Assembly: GCF_009797025.1 (NCBI RefSeq)
Contig: NZ_CP047027.1
Span: forward strand, 4,340,001-4,404,000
Length of the DNA: 64,000 nucleotides
From: Cellulophaga sp. L1A9
GTDB lineage: Bacteria > Bacteroidota > Bacteroidia > Flavobacteriales > Flavobacteriaceae
Reading direction: 5' to 3'
In this document: positions 42,504 through 51,099 of the stretch, piece by piece
How positions within the stretch are numbered: the first letter of the stretch is position 1
Layout: the number at the start of each line of letters is the position of its first letter
The notes under the pieces: generated by a model
What the model saw: only the letters and a program-made list of their open reading frames with translations
What the model was told of the DNA's origin: nothing
Databases searched by the model: none
Position numbers and translations under genes: made by a program

Positions 42504-43862
42504 ATGGCGAATACTTCACAAAACAACCAAGAGTCACATTTAAGTGATAAACCTTTTATAGATCAAATTAAAGAAAAAGCAGACGGGTTAGCCAAGTTTG
42601 GTGGATTTGATTTATTAGAATCAGCAATTGATGACGTACAGAATTTAAATCCTGATCGTAAGGCTAGAAGAAAAATGTTCCTAACAGAAAATGCAAAAAA
42701 AGGGGAGCGACAAGCATTACAAAAAATTCTTGAACTTTGGTCTGAAACCCTAAGATCTGGTGATGATATTTTAGATCAAGTACAATCTGCAGATGATAAA
42801 TCTAAACAATCTTTAGAGTTATTAAATAAAAATATTAAGCAAGCACTTCATGAGTCTGAAGAATTAGAGTCTTCATACCGTTCCGTAGCGCTTTTCTATA
42901 AAAATACCGACCTACCTTCATTAAAGAATGTTTCTATTGTTAATGCAGAGTTAGATCAATTAACAGATTTAGACAACACCCGTTTCTTTGATCACATTAG
43001 AGAAGAATTGGTTTCTAAATACGACCGATTAGATTTAAGAGAAAATTACTCTTTAATGGTATTGCCAGGTTATTTAGGATCAAAATCTGTTGTAGATAAA
43101 TGGGCCAAATTAGCTCATGATAATAAAGTTACTTTAGTAACAGATTTTGCACATTTAGATGAGCCGGATGATGTTATGGAAATGTTTGAAAGTGCAAATC
43201 TTGCAAGCGGTGATATGTACCTATCTAATACAATTATGACCTGTAACTGGTTAGTGGGTAGAGGTAAGCATGCAGAAGTAGGTGAGGAAGAAGATCTTCA
43301 CGTAGCCCCTTCAGGAGCATTAGCAGGTAAAATATACAGAACCTTAATGTCTCAAGTAACCGCTGGTAAAAAGCACGGTGGATTGAGCGAAGTAGATGGT
43401 GTAGCTTTTGACCTTAGAAAAGGTGAAATTGCAAATCTAGAAAACCTTGGACTTGTTCCTATGGTGAATGAATACGGTAAAGTAATGGCATTTTCTGCTA
43501 AGACTTTATTTAACGGAGATAACTTAGGCCTGCAAACCTATTCTGTCGTACGTGTATTTGATTATGTTACCAAAGTATTGATGGATTTTCTTAACCGTAG
43601 GGCTTTTGAAAATTTCAATGCTAAAACTAGAAATGAAATACACAAACAAATTGTACAATTTTTAGATGGTATTACAGGTCCTGATAAATTGATTGAAAAT
43701 TTTGAAATCAAAAAATTTGAACAAGATCCGAATCAATTAGACCGTATTTTACTAGATGTACGTCTTAAGCCTTATTTTCCTGCAAAAAACTTTTTGATAA
43801 AAATGGATGGTCAAAAAGGAGATGAAGGATCTGAATGGGATACAGATTACGAACAACAATAA
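42504..43862 (+). CDS. tssC: T6SS sheath large subunit TssC
   Basis: The 452-aa protein contains VVDKWAKLAHDNKVTLVTDF, CNWLVGRGKHAEVGEEEDLH, VAPSGALAGKIYRTLMSQV and an NLGLVPMVNEYGKVMAFSAK stretch, all fitting TssC of subtype iii. With TssB it forms the sheath around the Hcp tube and is recycled by ClpV. Length is close to that of the family. A hairpin terminator follows at 43886. No anomaly is seen. Confidence 0.92.
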   Translation: MANTSQNNQESHLSDKPFIDQIKEKADGLAKFGGFDLLESAIDDVQNLNPDRKARRKMFLTENAKKGERQALQKILELWSETLRSGDDILDQVQSADDKSKQSLELLNKNIKQALHESEELESSYRSVALFYKNTDLPSLKNVSIVNAELDQLTDLDNTRFFDHIREELVSKYDRLDLRENYSLMVLPGYLGSKSVVDKWAKLAHDNKVTLVTDFAHLDEPDDVMEMFESANLASGDMYLSNTIMTCNWLVGRGKHAEVGEEEDLHVAPSGALAGKIYRTLMSQVTAGKKHGGLSEVDGVAFDLRKGEIANLENLGLVPMVNEYGKVMAFSAKTLFNGDNLGLQTYSVVRVFDYVTKVLMDFLNRRAFENFNAKTRNEIHKQIVQFLDGITGPDKLIENFEIKKFEQDPNQLDRILLDVRLKPYFPAKNFLIKMDGQKGDEGSEWDTDYEQQ

Positions 43863-43885
43863 AATACAATTTATAGTACGTATAC

Positions 43886-43920
43886 TAACACCTCTAAAGC
43901 ATTTTGTTTTAGAGGTGTTA
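43886..43920 (+). terminator. Terminator after tssC
   Basis: TAACACCTCTAAA pairs with TTTAGAGGTGTTA (13-base arms, 9-base loop), followed by TCTTTTG. It lies 23 bp after the tssC stop and separates the sheath genes from the second hcp. Confidence 0.8.
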
Positions 43921-43964
43921 TCTTTTGAGAAATAAATCGATGTAATTTATCGACTTTTTTTTGA

Positions 43965-43980
43965 TTCTAATATATTAGAA
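43965..43980. promoter_or_regulatory. 16-bp palindrome upstream of the second hcp
   Basis: TTCTAATATATTAGAA is a perfect palindrome 40 bp upstream of the second hcp start, in the place where promoter or operator sites are expected. It contains only A/T in its centre, so chance cannot be excluded. Confidence 0.3.
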
Positions 43981-44020
43981 CGTACATTAACCTTTGATAA
44001 TTATACTAATAACATAACCT

Positions 44021-44410
44021 ATGTCTTTTTTAGCAAAATTAATTGTAGATGGCCAAGAATATAATGTTTTACATTGTAACTATAATTTTGAACAACCCAT
44101 GGATCACACCGGTAAACCTTCAGGAAAACCAAGAGGTGGTCAAATAATGATTACTATAGAATCTCAGGGAAAATCTGATTTATTCCATTGGATGATGGAA
44201 CCAGAACAAACCAAAGACGGTGCTATCATATTTTATAAGCGTGATGCATTATCTCGTTTGCAGGAAGTAACCTTTACTAGAGCTTTTTGTGTAAGTTTAG
44301 AAGAAGAGTTTGATGCTATAGATGATGTTCCTATGCAAAAAACGATTGTGATATCTGCTACTACCATCACTATTGGTGATATGGTTTTTGAAAATAGCTG
44401 GGGGGAGTAA
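44021..44410 (+). CDS. tssD: Hcp tube protein TssD, copy 2
   Basis: The 129-aa protein begins MSFLAKLIVDGQEYNVLHCN and has QPMDHTGKPSGKPRGGQIMI and FHWMMEPEQTKDGAIIFYKR, clearly the same family as the first Hcp but diverged. Multiple TssD paralogues are usual in subtype iii, and those placed next to cargo genes often carry that cargo. Two unknown genes follow 51 bp downstream in the same direction, ending the T6SS region. Confidence 0.9.
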   Translation: MSFLAKLIVDGQEYNVLHCNYNFEQPMDHTGKPSGKPRGGQIMITIESQGKSDLFHWMMEPEQTKDGAIIFYKRDALSRLQEVTFTRAFCVSLEEEFDAIDDVPMQKTIVISATTITIGDMVFENSWGE

Positions 44411-44461
44411 ATAAATTACATCTTTTTTTATTTAATTTAATCGTAATTTAATATTTTTTAT

Positions 44462-45325
44462 ATGTCAAATTTGGAACAAGCAAAAAGACGTCTGAAGTTA
44501 AAAAGAATCTTGAGAAAGGATAATACAACTGCGACTTCTATTGATAATGACGAAGCCAAAGCGCTGAGAAATAAGGTTGCAAATAGATTGAAGAAAAGTT
44601 TAAAAAAGCAGGAATTTAAATTAAAACAACCAAATGATTGGGTTCTTGGCAAAGATGGCAAATATTTTTGGGATGAGAATGTAACTTCTGCTACCGACCC
44701 AGATCTAAAAGGAAGAAAGTATGTTGGAATTAATTTTTCAAATGTTAAAAATCATTTCATAAATGATAATAGTTGGCTCAGTAGAAAATTTGGGAGTAAA
44801 AGGGATGGATTAAGAAAATTTGTTGATGTCGATAGTTATTATAATGCAAAAGTACCTTTGATTATTGAAGATGTTTTTAGTAGATATTTATGGAAATATA
44901 ATCTTAAGCGTAAAGGAAGTAATAGATTAGCTAATGGACATTTTGATGAAAACAATGTTAATAATGATCTGCATATTTTATTTCCAAATGAGAATGTAAA
45001 GGTATTAGGATCAATTTCATTAGATGGTCAAGACTTTAATTACAATGCAACTTTAAATACATCTGCTATAAATACAGCTGGTTTAAAACTTATAGATTAT
45101 TTTGATGAACACGAAAAAGCTAATTCTACATTAGCAAGAGTACATTCTGGAAAAATTAAAGGACAATATTTTGCCATTACAAATAATCAAGTTTTTACAG
45201 ATATCCCTGTAATATCTGTAAATTTTGAAAACATTGTAGAATATAAACGTGTAAAGAAATGGTTTTTAAGTCATGGTGAAAAAATAAAAAATGAAATTGA
45301 AGAAAAACCTTGGAAAAATAAATAA
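44462..45325 (+). CDS. Unknown protein behind the second Hcp (candidate Hcp-delivered effector)
   Basis: The 287-aa protein is strongly basic at the N-terminus (KRRLKLKRILRKDN, NRLKKSLKKQEFKLK), without signal peptide or membrane helix. A folded C-terminal part follows with NDLHILFPNENVKVLGSISL, NTAGLKLIDYFDEHEKAN and KWFLSHGEKIKNEIEEK. I do not recognise the family. Position 51 bp after an Hcp gene and a 35-base overlap with a membrane-anchored protein downstream give the classic Hcp-effector-immunity layout. The effector role is inferred only from this. Confidence 0.5.
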   Translation: MSNLEQAKRRLKLKRILRKDNTTATSIDNDEAKALRNKVANRLKKSLKKQEFKLKQPNDWVLGKDGKYFWDENVTSATDPDLKGRKYVGINFSNVKNHFINDNSWLSRKFGSKRDGLRKFVDVDSYYNAKVPLIIEDVFSRYLWKYNLKRKGSNRLANGHFDENNVNNDLHILFPNENVKVLGSISLDGQDFNYNATLNTSAINTAGLKLIDYFDEHEKANSTLARVHSGKIKGQYFAITNNQVFTDIPVISVNFENIVEYKRVKKWFLSHGEKIKNEIEEKPWKNK

Positions 45326-46118
45326 GAGTAAATTGTTTGTATTCTTATTTATTTTAGGAATTAGTGTTTACTTACTTATTATTTTTATTGGTTACAATAG
45401 ATTTAATAAAAATGAAGATGATTTGAATCAATTATCTGAAAGTATGTCTGGTTATGTTCAAACCTATATTAATCAATTTGGTGAAGAAGATTTGAGAGAT
45501 CCTGAAAACTTGAAAAAAATGAACACTTGGCTATCAAAAACTTTTATAGTATCTGAAAAGCAAAAAAAAATATTAAATTATGGGTTTGGAGTCAAGTATT
45601 ATGAAAAACAAAACCTTTATTTATTTTGTCTCTATGGAGCTGATAAAAAAGAGAGTTTTAAAAATGTCGTTACTAATAATAATATAAAGAAAAGCAAGGA
45701 ACTAATAGTTAGTACACCTTCTTTTCTAAAGTATTGTTCTAATTTTTCCGATTATGACTACATCTTATTTGCGTATTATAAAAATGGAAATTGTTCTAAT
45801 AGAAAAATTTTATATCGTTTTTATCAAGATTTTTTGGCACTAAATGACTCTGAATTAAATTTGATTACAGATTATGTTCAAAAATTTAAAGTCAAAAACG
45901 AAAACATAAACATAGAGAAAAGGAGTTACACTGTAAAAAACGTTTTTTTTAAGTATGATGATAAAAAGATCTCATTACTATGCGAAAAAGATTCTAATAA
46001 CATTGAACTGATGAAGATACGGGATGATCTTCAAAATTATTTTAATGCTTTAAAATTGAGGAATTTTGACTATGGTGTTTTTCCTGTTCAAGTAAAAGTT
46101 TATGAAACTAAACTTTAA
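45291..46118 (+). CDS. Membrane-anchored partner of the unknown Hcp-linked protein (candidate immunity)
   Basis: The 275-aa protein has one N-terminal membrane helix (residues about 14-34, LFVFLFILGISVYLLIIFIG) and a large soluble domain probably in the periplasm. That domain contains FGVKYYEKQNLYLFCLYGAD, DYILFAYYKNGNCSNRKILY and a C-terminal FDYGVFPVQVKVYETKL. Its start lies 35 bases inside the preceding gene, so the two are translationally coupled. The family is not recognised. It could be immunity to the preceding protein or a membrane T6SS accessory. Confidence 0.5.
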   Translation: MKLKKNLGKINKSKLFVFLFILGISVYLLIIFIGYNRFNKNEDDLNQLSESMSGYVQTYINQFGEEDLRDPENLKKMNTWLSKTFIVSEKQKKILNYGFGVKYYEKQNLYLFCLYGADKKESFKNVVTNNNIKKSKELIVSTPSFLKYCSNFSDYDYILFAYYKNGNCSNRKILYRFYQDFLALNDSELNLITDYVQKFKVKNENINIEKRSYTVKNVFFKYDDKKISLLCEKDSNNIELMKIRDDLQNYFNALKLRNFDYGVFPVQVKVYETKL

Positions 46119-46669
46119 AAATAATAGAGTTTTTTTTATATCTTAACCGTAAGACTAAACCTATAGATCCAAACTATACATTTTTCCATCAAAATAATAA
46201 ATCAATTAAGATAAGACTGAAAACGGGAGCAAGTTACATTATGGAAATAGTTTGGTATGGCTAGTCTTAATGCTTTCATTTTCAATAATTCATTCATTAA
46301 TTTTAATTTGTTATTACTTTCAAAAATTTAAAAATAAGAGAGCAGAATATTAAACATTCTCTATCTTGATATAAATGCACTATTTGCAGAAAATACCTAC
46401 TAAAATTAATAAGTTATTTTATATTCATTGAGAACAATTCTTCATAAAAGTATAACCATCTCAATCAGAAAAGTTAATACAAGATTTTTTTTAAGATATT
46501 AGTTGTATTTGGACTAATATATTTCGGCTATTATTTTCATTTATTTATCTTTAGCTTTTTCATTTCTGAGAAAATAGCCAATATTTTTAATCAAAATTGT
46601 ACTTTTGCATATTAAATCTCGTAATAAGCCGTTAGTTAAAAGCAGTTGTTGTTTTACGAAAAACCTCTT
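46119..46669 (+). other. Intergenic region with gene remnants and the traN promoter side
   Basis: Between the last T6SS gene and traN lie about 550 bp with only broken frames. One reads TKPIDPNYTFFHQNNKSIKI with RLKTGASYIMEIVWYG up to a TAG at about 46262; a second is a 27-aa hydrophobic frame from ATG 46270 to 46353. Both look like leftovers, but I cannot identify a parent. The T6SS locus and the Tra locus therefore meet at a decayed junction. A promoter-like box lies at 46600. Confidence 0.4.
46600..46607 (+). promoter_or_regulatory. Flavobacterial -7 box candidate before traN
   Basis: TACTTTTG is an exact match to the Bacteroidota -7 consensus TAnnTTTG, 62 bp before the traN start. A convincing TTG at -33 is not seen, so support is partial. 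Confidence 0.4.
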
Positions 46670-47680
46670 ATGAAGAAAAATTATTTTTTTTTAATAGTGT
46701 ATTTAGTTCTTTTGGGCAGTGTTACTGCTCAGGATAATGCTAAGCCATTAACTGTAGAGGCAAATGAATTTACTACAGTGACACTTTTCTTTCCATCTGC
46801 CATAGACCAAATTACATCGCCTGCAAGCAATTATAAATTTGAGTTCGACCAAGGAAATACACTAGGCACATTACAAGCAAGAAAAGGACCCGCAAGTAAC
46901 ATGACTGTTATCACGACTGATGGTAAAATATTTTCAATAGTCCTAAATTATTCTAAAAAAATAGAGAAATATACACATATCATCAACGCTAATCAAGCTG
47001 TTGGTGCTATGAATTCTGGGGATACTACAGTTCCTCCAAAACCCGAAGAGCCAGTTATTGCACAAGCAGATCCTGCTGAAAAGGAACCCTTAGAAACAGT
47101 TACGCCTACGTTAACTAATCCTAATCTTCAAGAATCTATTAATGTACCACCAAAAGGAATGGATATTGACCCTGATATTTCTGAAGGATTTTCAAATCAA
47201 CCGGCTGATAGCCCTGAACTATATTCTGATTCCGAAAGCGATTTATATAATTCAGACCGGGAAGAGTATTATCGCATTTTCTGTGAAAACAACTATCTGC
47301 AAAAAAGCATCTTAAAACGAAGCTTTCGTCAAAATAAAAAAATTATTGTTCGTTTGAATAATATTTTGGTAGATCGTGATGAAATATATTTTATGATTTC
47401 TTTAGAGAATACCTCTAAAAAGGATTACAATGTTAACGATCTTAGTTTTTTCATAAAAGAAAGTCAGAGGGACAATAATCCTTCAATATTAGAACCTGTA
47501 CATAAATTTAATTTACAAAAAGTTATTGATCGAGAAAGTGACAATGAAATTGTATACGTTTTCAAAAAATTCTCTTTGCAAACAAATCAAATTTTAGAAA
47601 TTGTTCTGGATGAAGTCGATAGTTCTAGATTCGTACTTCTTCCCTTGGATTATAAATATTTAAACTTATTATCTAAATGA
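46670..47680 (+). CDS. traN: TraN-like (DUF4138) conjugative-transposon protein
   Basis: I place the start at ATG 46670 (MKKNYFFLIVYLVLLGS), since the TTG upstream adds an unlikely extension. A signal peptide ends SVTAQ. Residues about 20-110 match the TraN/DUF4138 domain (TVEANEFTTVTLFFPSAIDQ, NYKFEFDQGNTLGTLQARKG and SNMTVITTDGKIFSIVLNY). A P/E/D-rich linker follows, then a C-terminal domain. TraN is an envelope component of Bacteroidota conjugation machines, working with TraM. Here no TraM or relaxase is present. It overlaps traO by 4 bases (ATGA). It is probably part of a repurposed surface complex. Confidence 0.75.
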   Translation: MKKNYFFLIVYLVLLGSVTAQDNAKPLTVEANEFTTVTLFFPSAIDQITSPASNYKFEFDQGNTLGTLQARKGPASNMTVITTDGKIFSIVLNYSKKIEKYTHIINANQAVGAMNSGDTTVPPKPEEPVIAQADPAEKEPLETVTPTLTNPNLQESINVPPKGMDIDPDISEGFSNQPADSPELYSDSESDLYNSDREEYYRIFCENNYLQKSILKRSFRQNKKIIVRLNNILVDRDEIYFMISLENTSKKDYNVNDLSFFIKESQRDNNPSILEPVHKFNLQKVIDRESDNEIVYVFKKFSLQTNQILEIVLDEVDSSRFVLLPLDYKYLNLLSK

Positions 47681-48210
47681 AATATTTTTTATTGTTAGTT
47701 GTATTATTACTATCAAATTTTATTCATGCCCAAGCTTTTTCCAGTTCCGTTATGGGAGCCGTTGGAAAGTTTGGAGATGGCTATGGGGGTGAAATGACCT
47801 ATAATTCTAACTTAGATGAATACTCCTTTACACAGATAGCATTAGATGTTTCACTATCAAACTATACTTCAGGAGAGGTAACCATTCCGTATTCTAGCTA
47901 TACGGTATCTTATTCTTATTTCACAACATTATATGCTACAGCAAGAAGGTATAAAGTTTTAAGTATTGGTGCTGGTTTATTAGCTGGTTACGAATTAGTT
48001 AATGGGGGAGATGAAGCATTTTCTAATATTGTTTTTTTAGACGGTCAAAGTAAATTAATTTATGGAGGAACCGTAGGAGCAGAAATAGACATTATTATTA
48101 GTAATCATATGTCAATTGTTGCCAAAACATCTCAATTCTATCATATGAATAGTGATTTTGGTGAGTTTACAAATTTTTCTGGTATTGGGCTTCGCTACTA
48201 CTTTTTTTAG
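47677..48210 (+). CDS. traO: TraO-like conjugal transfer protein
   Basis: The 177-aa protein has a signal peptide ending NFIHAQ and a beta-barrel-like series of amphipathic strands ending in GIGLRYYFF with a terminal aromatic residue. The pattern GAGLLAGYELVNGG, then LIYGGTVGAEIDIIISNHM and a final FGxFxNFSGIGLRY, agrees with TraO of CTnDOT-like elements, an outer-membrane-associated protein of unknown exact role. It starts inside the traN stop and is followed 13 bp later by the first TraQ-like lipoprotein. Confidence 0.72.
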   Translation: MKYFLLLVVLLLSNFIHAQAFSSSVMGAVGKFGDGYGGEMTYNSNLDEYSFTQIALDVSLSNYTSGEVTIPYSSYTVSYSYFTTLYATARRYKVLSIGAGLLAGYELVNGGDEAFSNIVFLDGQSKLIYGGTVGAEIDIIISNHMSIVAKTSQFYHMNSDFGEFTNFSGIGLRYYFF

Positions 48211-48223
48211 GTAATTTTTATTT

Positions 48224-51085
48224 ATGAAGATAAACTACAAGTATGTTTTTACATTTTTGGTATCATTGGCAGTCATCATTGCATGTACAAAAGAAGTAGG
48301 ACTATATACTGAAGTAGAATTTGAAATAAGTGAAACTCACATAGCTGACGGTTTTATAAATACACCTTTGGCCACTTCCATAACAGTTACTCCAGAAGAA
48401 TTAGTGGAAGGGTATGGCTATTCCTATTCGTATAAAATTAATACAGGCGAAGGGTATTTTCAAGATGAATCTGGGGCTACTATTGCAGAAGGAGATAAAC
48501 TAGGTTTAAATCCATTATCAGCCTCATTAAATTATATTGCTACAAAAATTGGAGATCACTCTATCACTTTTACCGCTGAAGATACTTTTGGCTTTCAGGA
48601 GCAGGTTACTGCATCTTATGCTATTAGTGATGTTCCTGTTTCTTGGACTGCTACAGGTCCTACAGGACAAGTTTTATTGGGTACCTCACAAGATATTACG
48701 GTTACTTTAGGGAGTGAAACTACAGGCGCAGGAGTTACGTATGAACGGAACTATTCTTTTACTCAAGGAACAGGTACAATAACTTCATCTCCAAGCGGAG
48801 CAAGTGAGGCTTTAAATGAATTTATTAGTATTACACCAGGGACATATGCTTTAGAGTATGTATCTACCGAATTAGGGCAGACCACGCTAGAGTTTTTATT
48901 GAAAGATTCAAACGGACAAGAAATAGTTCAAACCATAAGTTTTGAAGTTGTTGATGAGCTTTCTTCAGAAAAAGAAATTACTTCCTTTATAGTAAACGGA
49001 GTAGTAGGTACTATTAATGGAACTACCATTGATGTTGTTCTTCCAGAAGGAACAGATGTTACAGCATTAACTCCTGAAATTATACACACAGGAGCAAGTA
49101 TAACCCCGGAATCAGAAACAAGTCAAGATTTTTCTAATCCTGTAATCTATACGGTTACTGCTCAAAATCAAACGATACAAGAGTATACCGTTGCTTTAAC
49201 TGTCGAAGGAAATGAAGCCAAAGATATCACTGATTTTGCAATTGATGGTGTTGATGGAATTATTACAGGAACCAATATTTCCGTAACCTTACCAGCAGGA
49301 ACAGATGTTACTGCATTAAGTTCTACGGTTACTCATACTGGTGCTTCTGTAAACCCTACTTCTGGAGTAGCGCAAGACTTTACAAGCCCTGTAGAGTATA
49401 CCGTTACCGCAGCAGATGGAACGACTAAAGTGTATACTGTTACGGTGAGTTTAGCCCCAGCTCTTAGTAGTGATAATAACATTACATCATTTAGTATTGA
49501 TGGAGAAGTGGTGAACAATCCTGCAATAGCATTTACGATTACCCTTCCTGCAGGAACAGATGTTACTGTATTAAGTCCTACCATAATGCATGAAGGAAAC
49601 TCAATCAATCCTGTTTCTGGAGTAGTGCAAGATTTTACAAGCCCTGTAGAATACACTGTTACCGCAGCAGATGGAAGTACTAAAGTATATACTGTAACAG
49701 TAATTGTCCCTGCTCTTAGTAATGATAAAGATATTACTTCCTTTACAATTGATGGAGTAGTGGTGAACAATCCTGCAACAGCATTTACGATTACCCTTCC
49801 TGCAGGAACAGATGTTACAACCTTAAGTCCTACTATAGTGCATGAAGGAAACTCAATCAATCCTGTTTCTGGAGTAGTGCAAGATTTTACAAGCCCGGTA
49901 GAATACACTGTTACCGCAGCAGATGGAAGTACTCAAGTATATACTGTAACAGTAATTGCCCCTGTTCTTAGTAATGATAAAGACATTACTTCCTTTACAA
50001 TTGATGGAGTAATGGTGAACAATCCTGCAACAGCATTTACGATTACCCTTCCTGCAGGAACAGATGTTACAACCTTAAGTCCTGCTATAGTGCATGAAGG
50101 AAACTCAATCAATCCTGCTTCTGGAGTAGCGCAAGATTTTATAAGCCCTATAGAATATACCGTTACCGCAGCAGACGGAAGCACTAAAGTATATACTGTT
50201 ACTGTGAGTTTAGCTCCAGCATTGAGCAGTGATAAAGATATTACTTCCTTTACAATTGATGGAGTAGTGGTGAACAATCCTGCAACAGCATTTACGATTA
50301 CGCTTCCTGCAGGAACAGATGTTACAACCTTAAGTCCTGCTATAATGCATGAAGGAAACTCAATCAATCCTGTTTCTGGAGTAGCTCAAGATTTTACAAG
50401 CCCTATAGAATATACCGTTACCGCAGCAGATGGAAGTACAAAAGTGTATACGGTTACAGTTTTAGCTCCAGCTCTTAGTGATACGAATGACATTACATCA
50501 TTTACTATTGATAGAGTTGCTGGCATTATCTCAGGTACAACAATTACTGTTATATTTCCAGCAGGAACAGATGTAACAAGTTTATCACCGACTATAGATC
50601 ATAATGGTAGTGCTGTTAACCCTAACACTGGAGTAGCTCAAGATTTTACAAATCCGGTTACTTATACGGTGACGGCTGCTAACTTAGGTACTCAAGACTA
50701 CATTGTCACTGCCATAGTTGAAGATTCCTCTCCGGATTATAGTGTCTCTATTTTCAGTCCTGATCCAGGAGCTTCTGGATATTCCTATGGAGAGATGGTG
50801 CCATTTACTATAGAAATCACACCGAATACAGATGCTATTAATTCTGGAATTTCATTTGAAATTACTTTCGATATGAATGGAGGAAGTTCATTTATATATA
50901 ATTCAACAACTTATCCCGAGTATGATTTATTTAGTATATCATCCGGAACTAACATTGGTTCCTTAGATTATGGGTGGAGCGAATGCAATGATGTACCTAT
51001 AACCTTTACAATTGTTGATAATCTAGGATTAGGACCAAAATCACAGACTTTGACCGTTTCATTTAACGATAGTGAATGCCCATAA
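48224..51085 (+). CDS. TraQ-like lipoprotein with seven DUF5018-like repeats (paralogue 1)
   Basis: The 953-aa protein has a lipobox at C21 (VIIAC, then TKEVGLY). Residues about 22-135 resemble TraQ/DUF3872 (YSYKINTGEGYFQDESG, LNYIATKIGDHSITFTAEDT, FGFQEQVTASYAI), and a second beta domain follows to about 245. Seven repeats of 84-85 residues then run to about 837; each has a core like ITSFTIDG ... LPAGTDVT ... QDFTSPVEYTVTAADGSTKV (DUF5018-like). The C-terminal domain (YSVSIFSPDPGASGYSYGEM ... FNDSECP) is shared in type with paralogue 4. It is an anchored fibre, probably on the outer surface. Confidence 0.75.
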   Translation: MKINYKYVFTFLVSLAVIIACTKEVGLYTEVEFEISETHIADGFINTPLATSITVTPEELVEGYGYSYSYKINTGEGYFQDESGATIAEGDKLGLNPLSASLNYIATKIGDHSITFTAEDTFGFQEQVTASYAISDVPVSWTATGPTGQVLLGTSQDITVTLGSETTGAGVTYERNYSFTQGTGTITSSPSGASEALNEFISITPGTYALEYVSTELGQTTLEFLLKDSNGQEIVQTISFEVVDELSSEKEITSFIVNGVVGTINGTTIDVVLPEGTDVTALTPEIIHTGASITPESETSQDFSNPVIYTVTAQNQTIQEYTVALTVEGNEAKDITDFAIDGVDGIITGTNISVTLPAGTDVTALSSTVTHTGASVNPTSGVAQDFTSPVEYTVTAADGTTKVYTVTVSLAPALSSDNNITSFSIDGEVVNNPAIAFTITLPAGTDVTVLSPTIMHEGNSINPVSGVVQDFTSPVEYTVTAADGSTKVYTVTVIVPALSNDKDITSFTIDGVVVNNPATAFTITLPAGTDVTTLSPTIVHEGNSINPVSGVVQDFTSPVEYTVTAADGSTQVYTVTVIAPVLSNDKDITSFTIDGVMVNNPATAFTITLPAGTDVTTLSPAIVHEGNSINPASGVAQDFISPIEYTVTAADGSTKVYTVTVSLAPALSSDKDITSFTIDGVVVNNPATAFTITLPAGTDVTTLSPAIMHEGNSINPVSGVAQDFTSPIEYTVTAADGSTKVYTVTVLAPALSDTNDITSFTIDRVAGIISGTTITVIFPAGTDVTSLSPTIDHNGSAVNPNTGVAQDFTNPVTYTVTAANLGTQDYIVTAIVEDSSPDYSVSIFSPDPGASGYSYGEMVPFTIEITPNTDAINSGISFEITFDMNGGSSFIYNSTTYPEYDLFSISSGTNIGSLDYGWSECNDVPITFTIVDNLGLGPKSQTLTVSFNDSECP
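49472..50482 (+). repeat. Tandem 252-255-bp coding repeats inside paralogue 1
   Basis: Four consecutive units start at about 49472, 49724, 49976 and 50231 and encode 84-85 residues each with the SIDGEVVNN/TIDGVVVNN variant. Long stretches are identical at DNA level, for example AGCATTTACGATTACCCTTC recurs. Such units can expand or contract in frame by homologous recombination. Confidence 0.8.
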
Positions 51086-51099
51086 TTGAAATTTATATA

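Noticed and set aside
31411..43862. A phage-tail-like extracellular contractile injection system instead of a T6SS
   Set aside because: Hcp, ClpV, TssF/G/K and the multi-helix membrane proteins TssN and TssO are present, which indicates a membrane-anchored T6SS of subtype iii.
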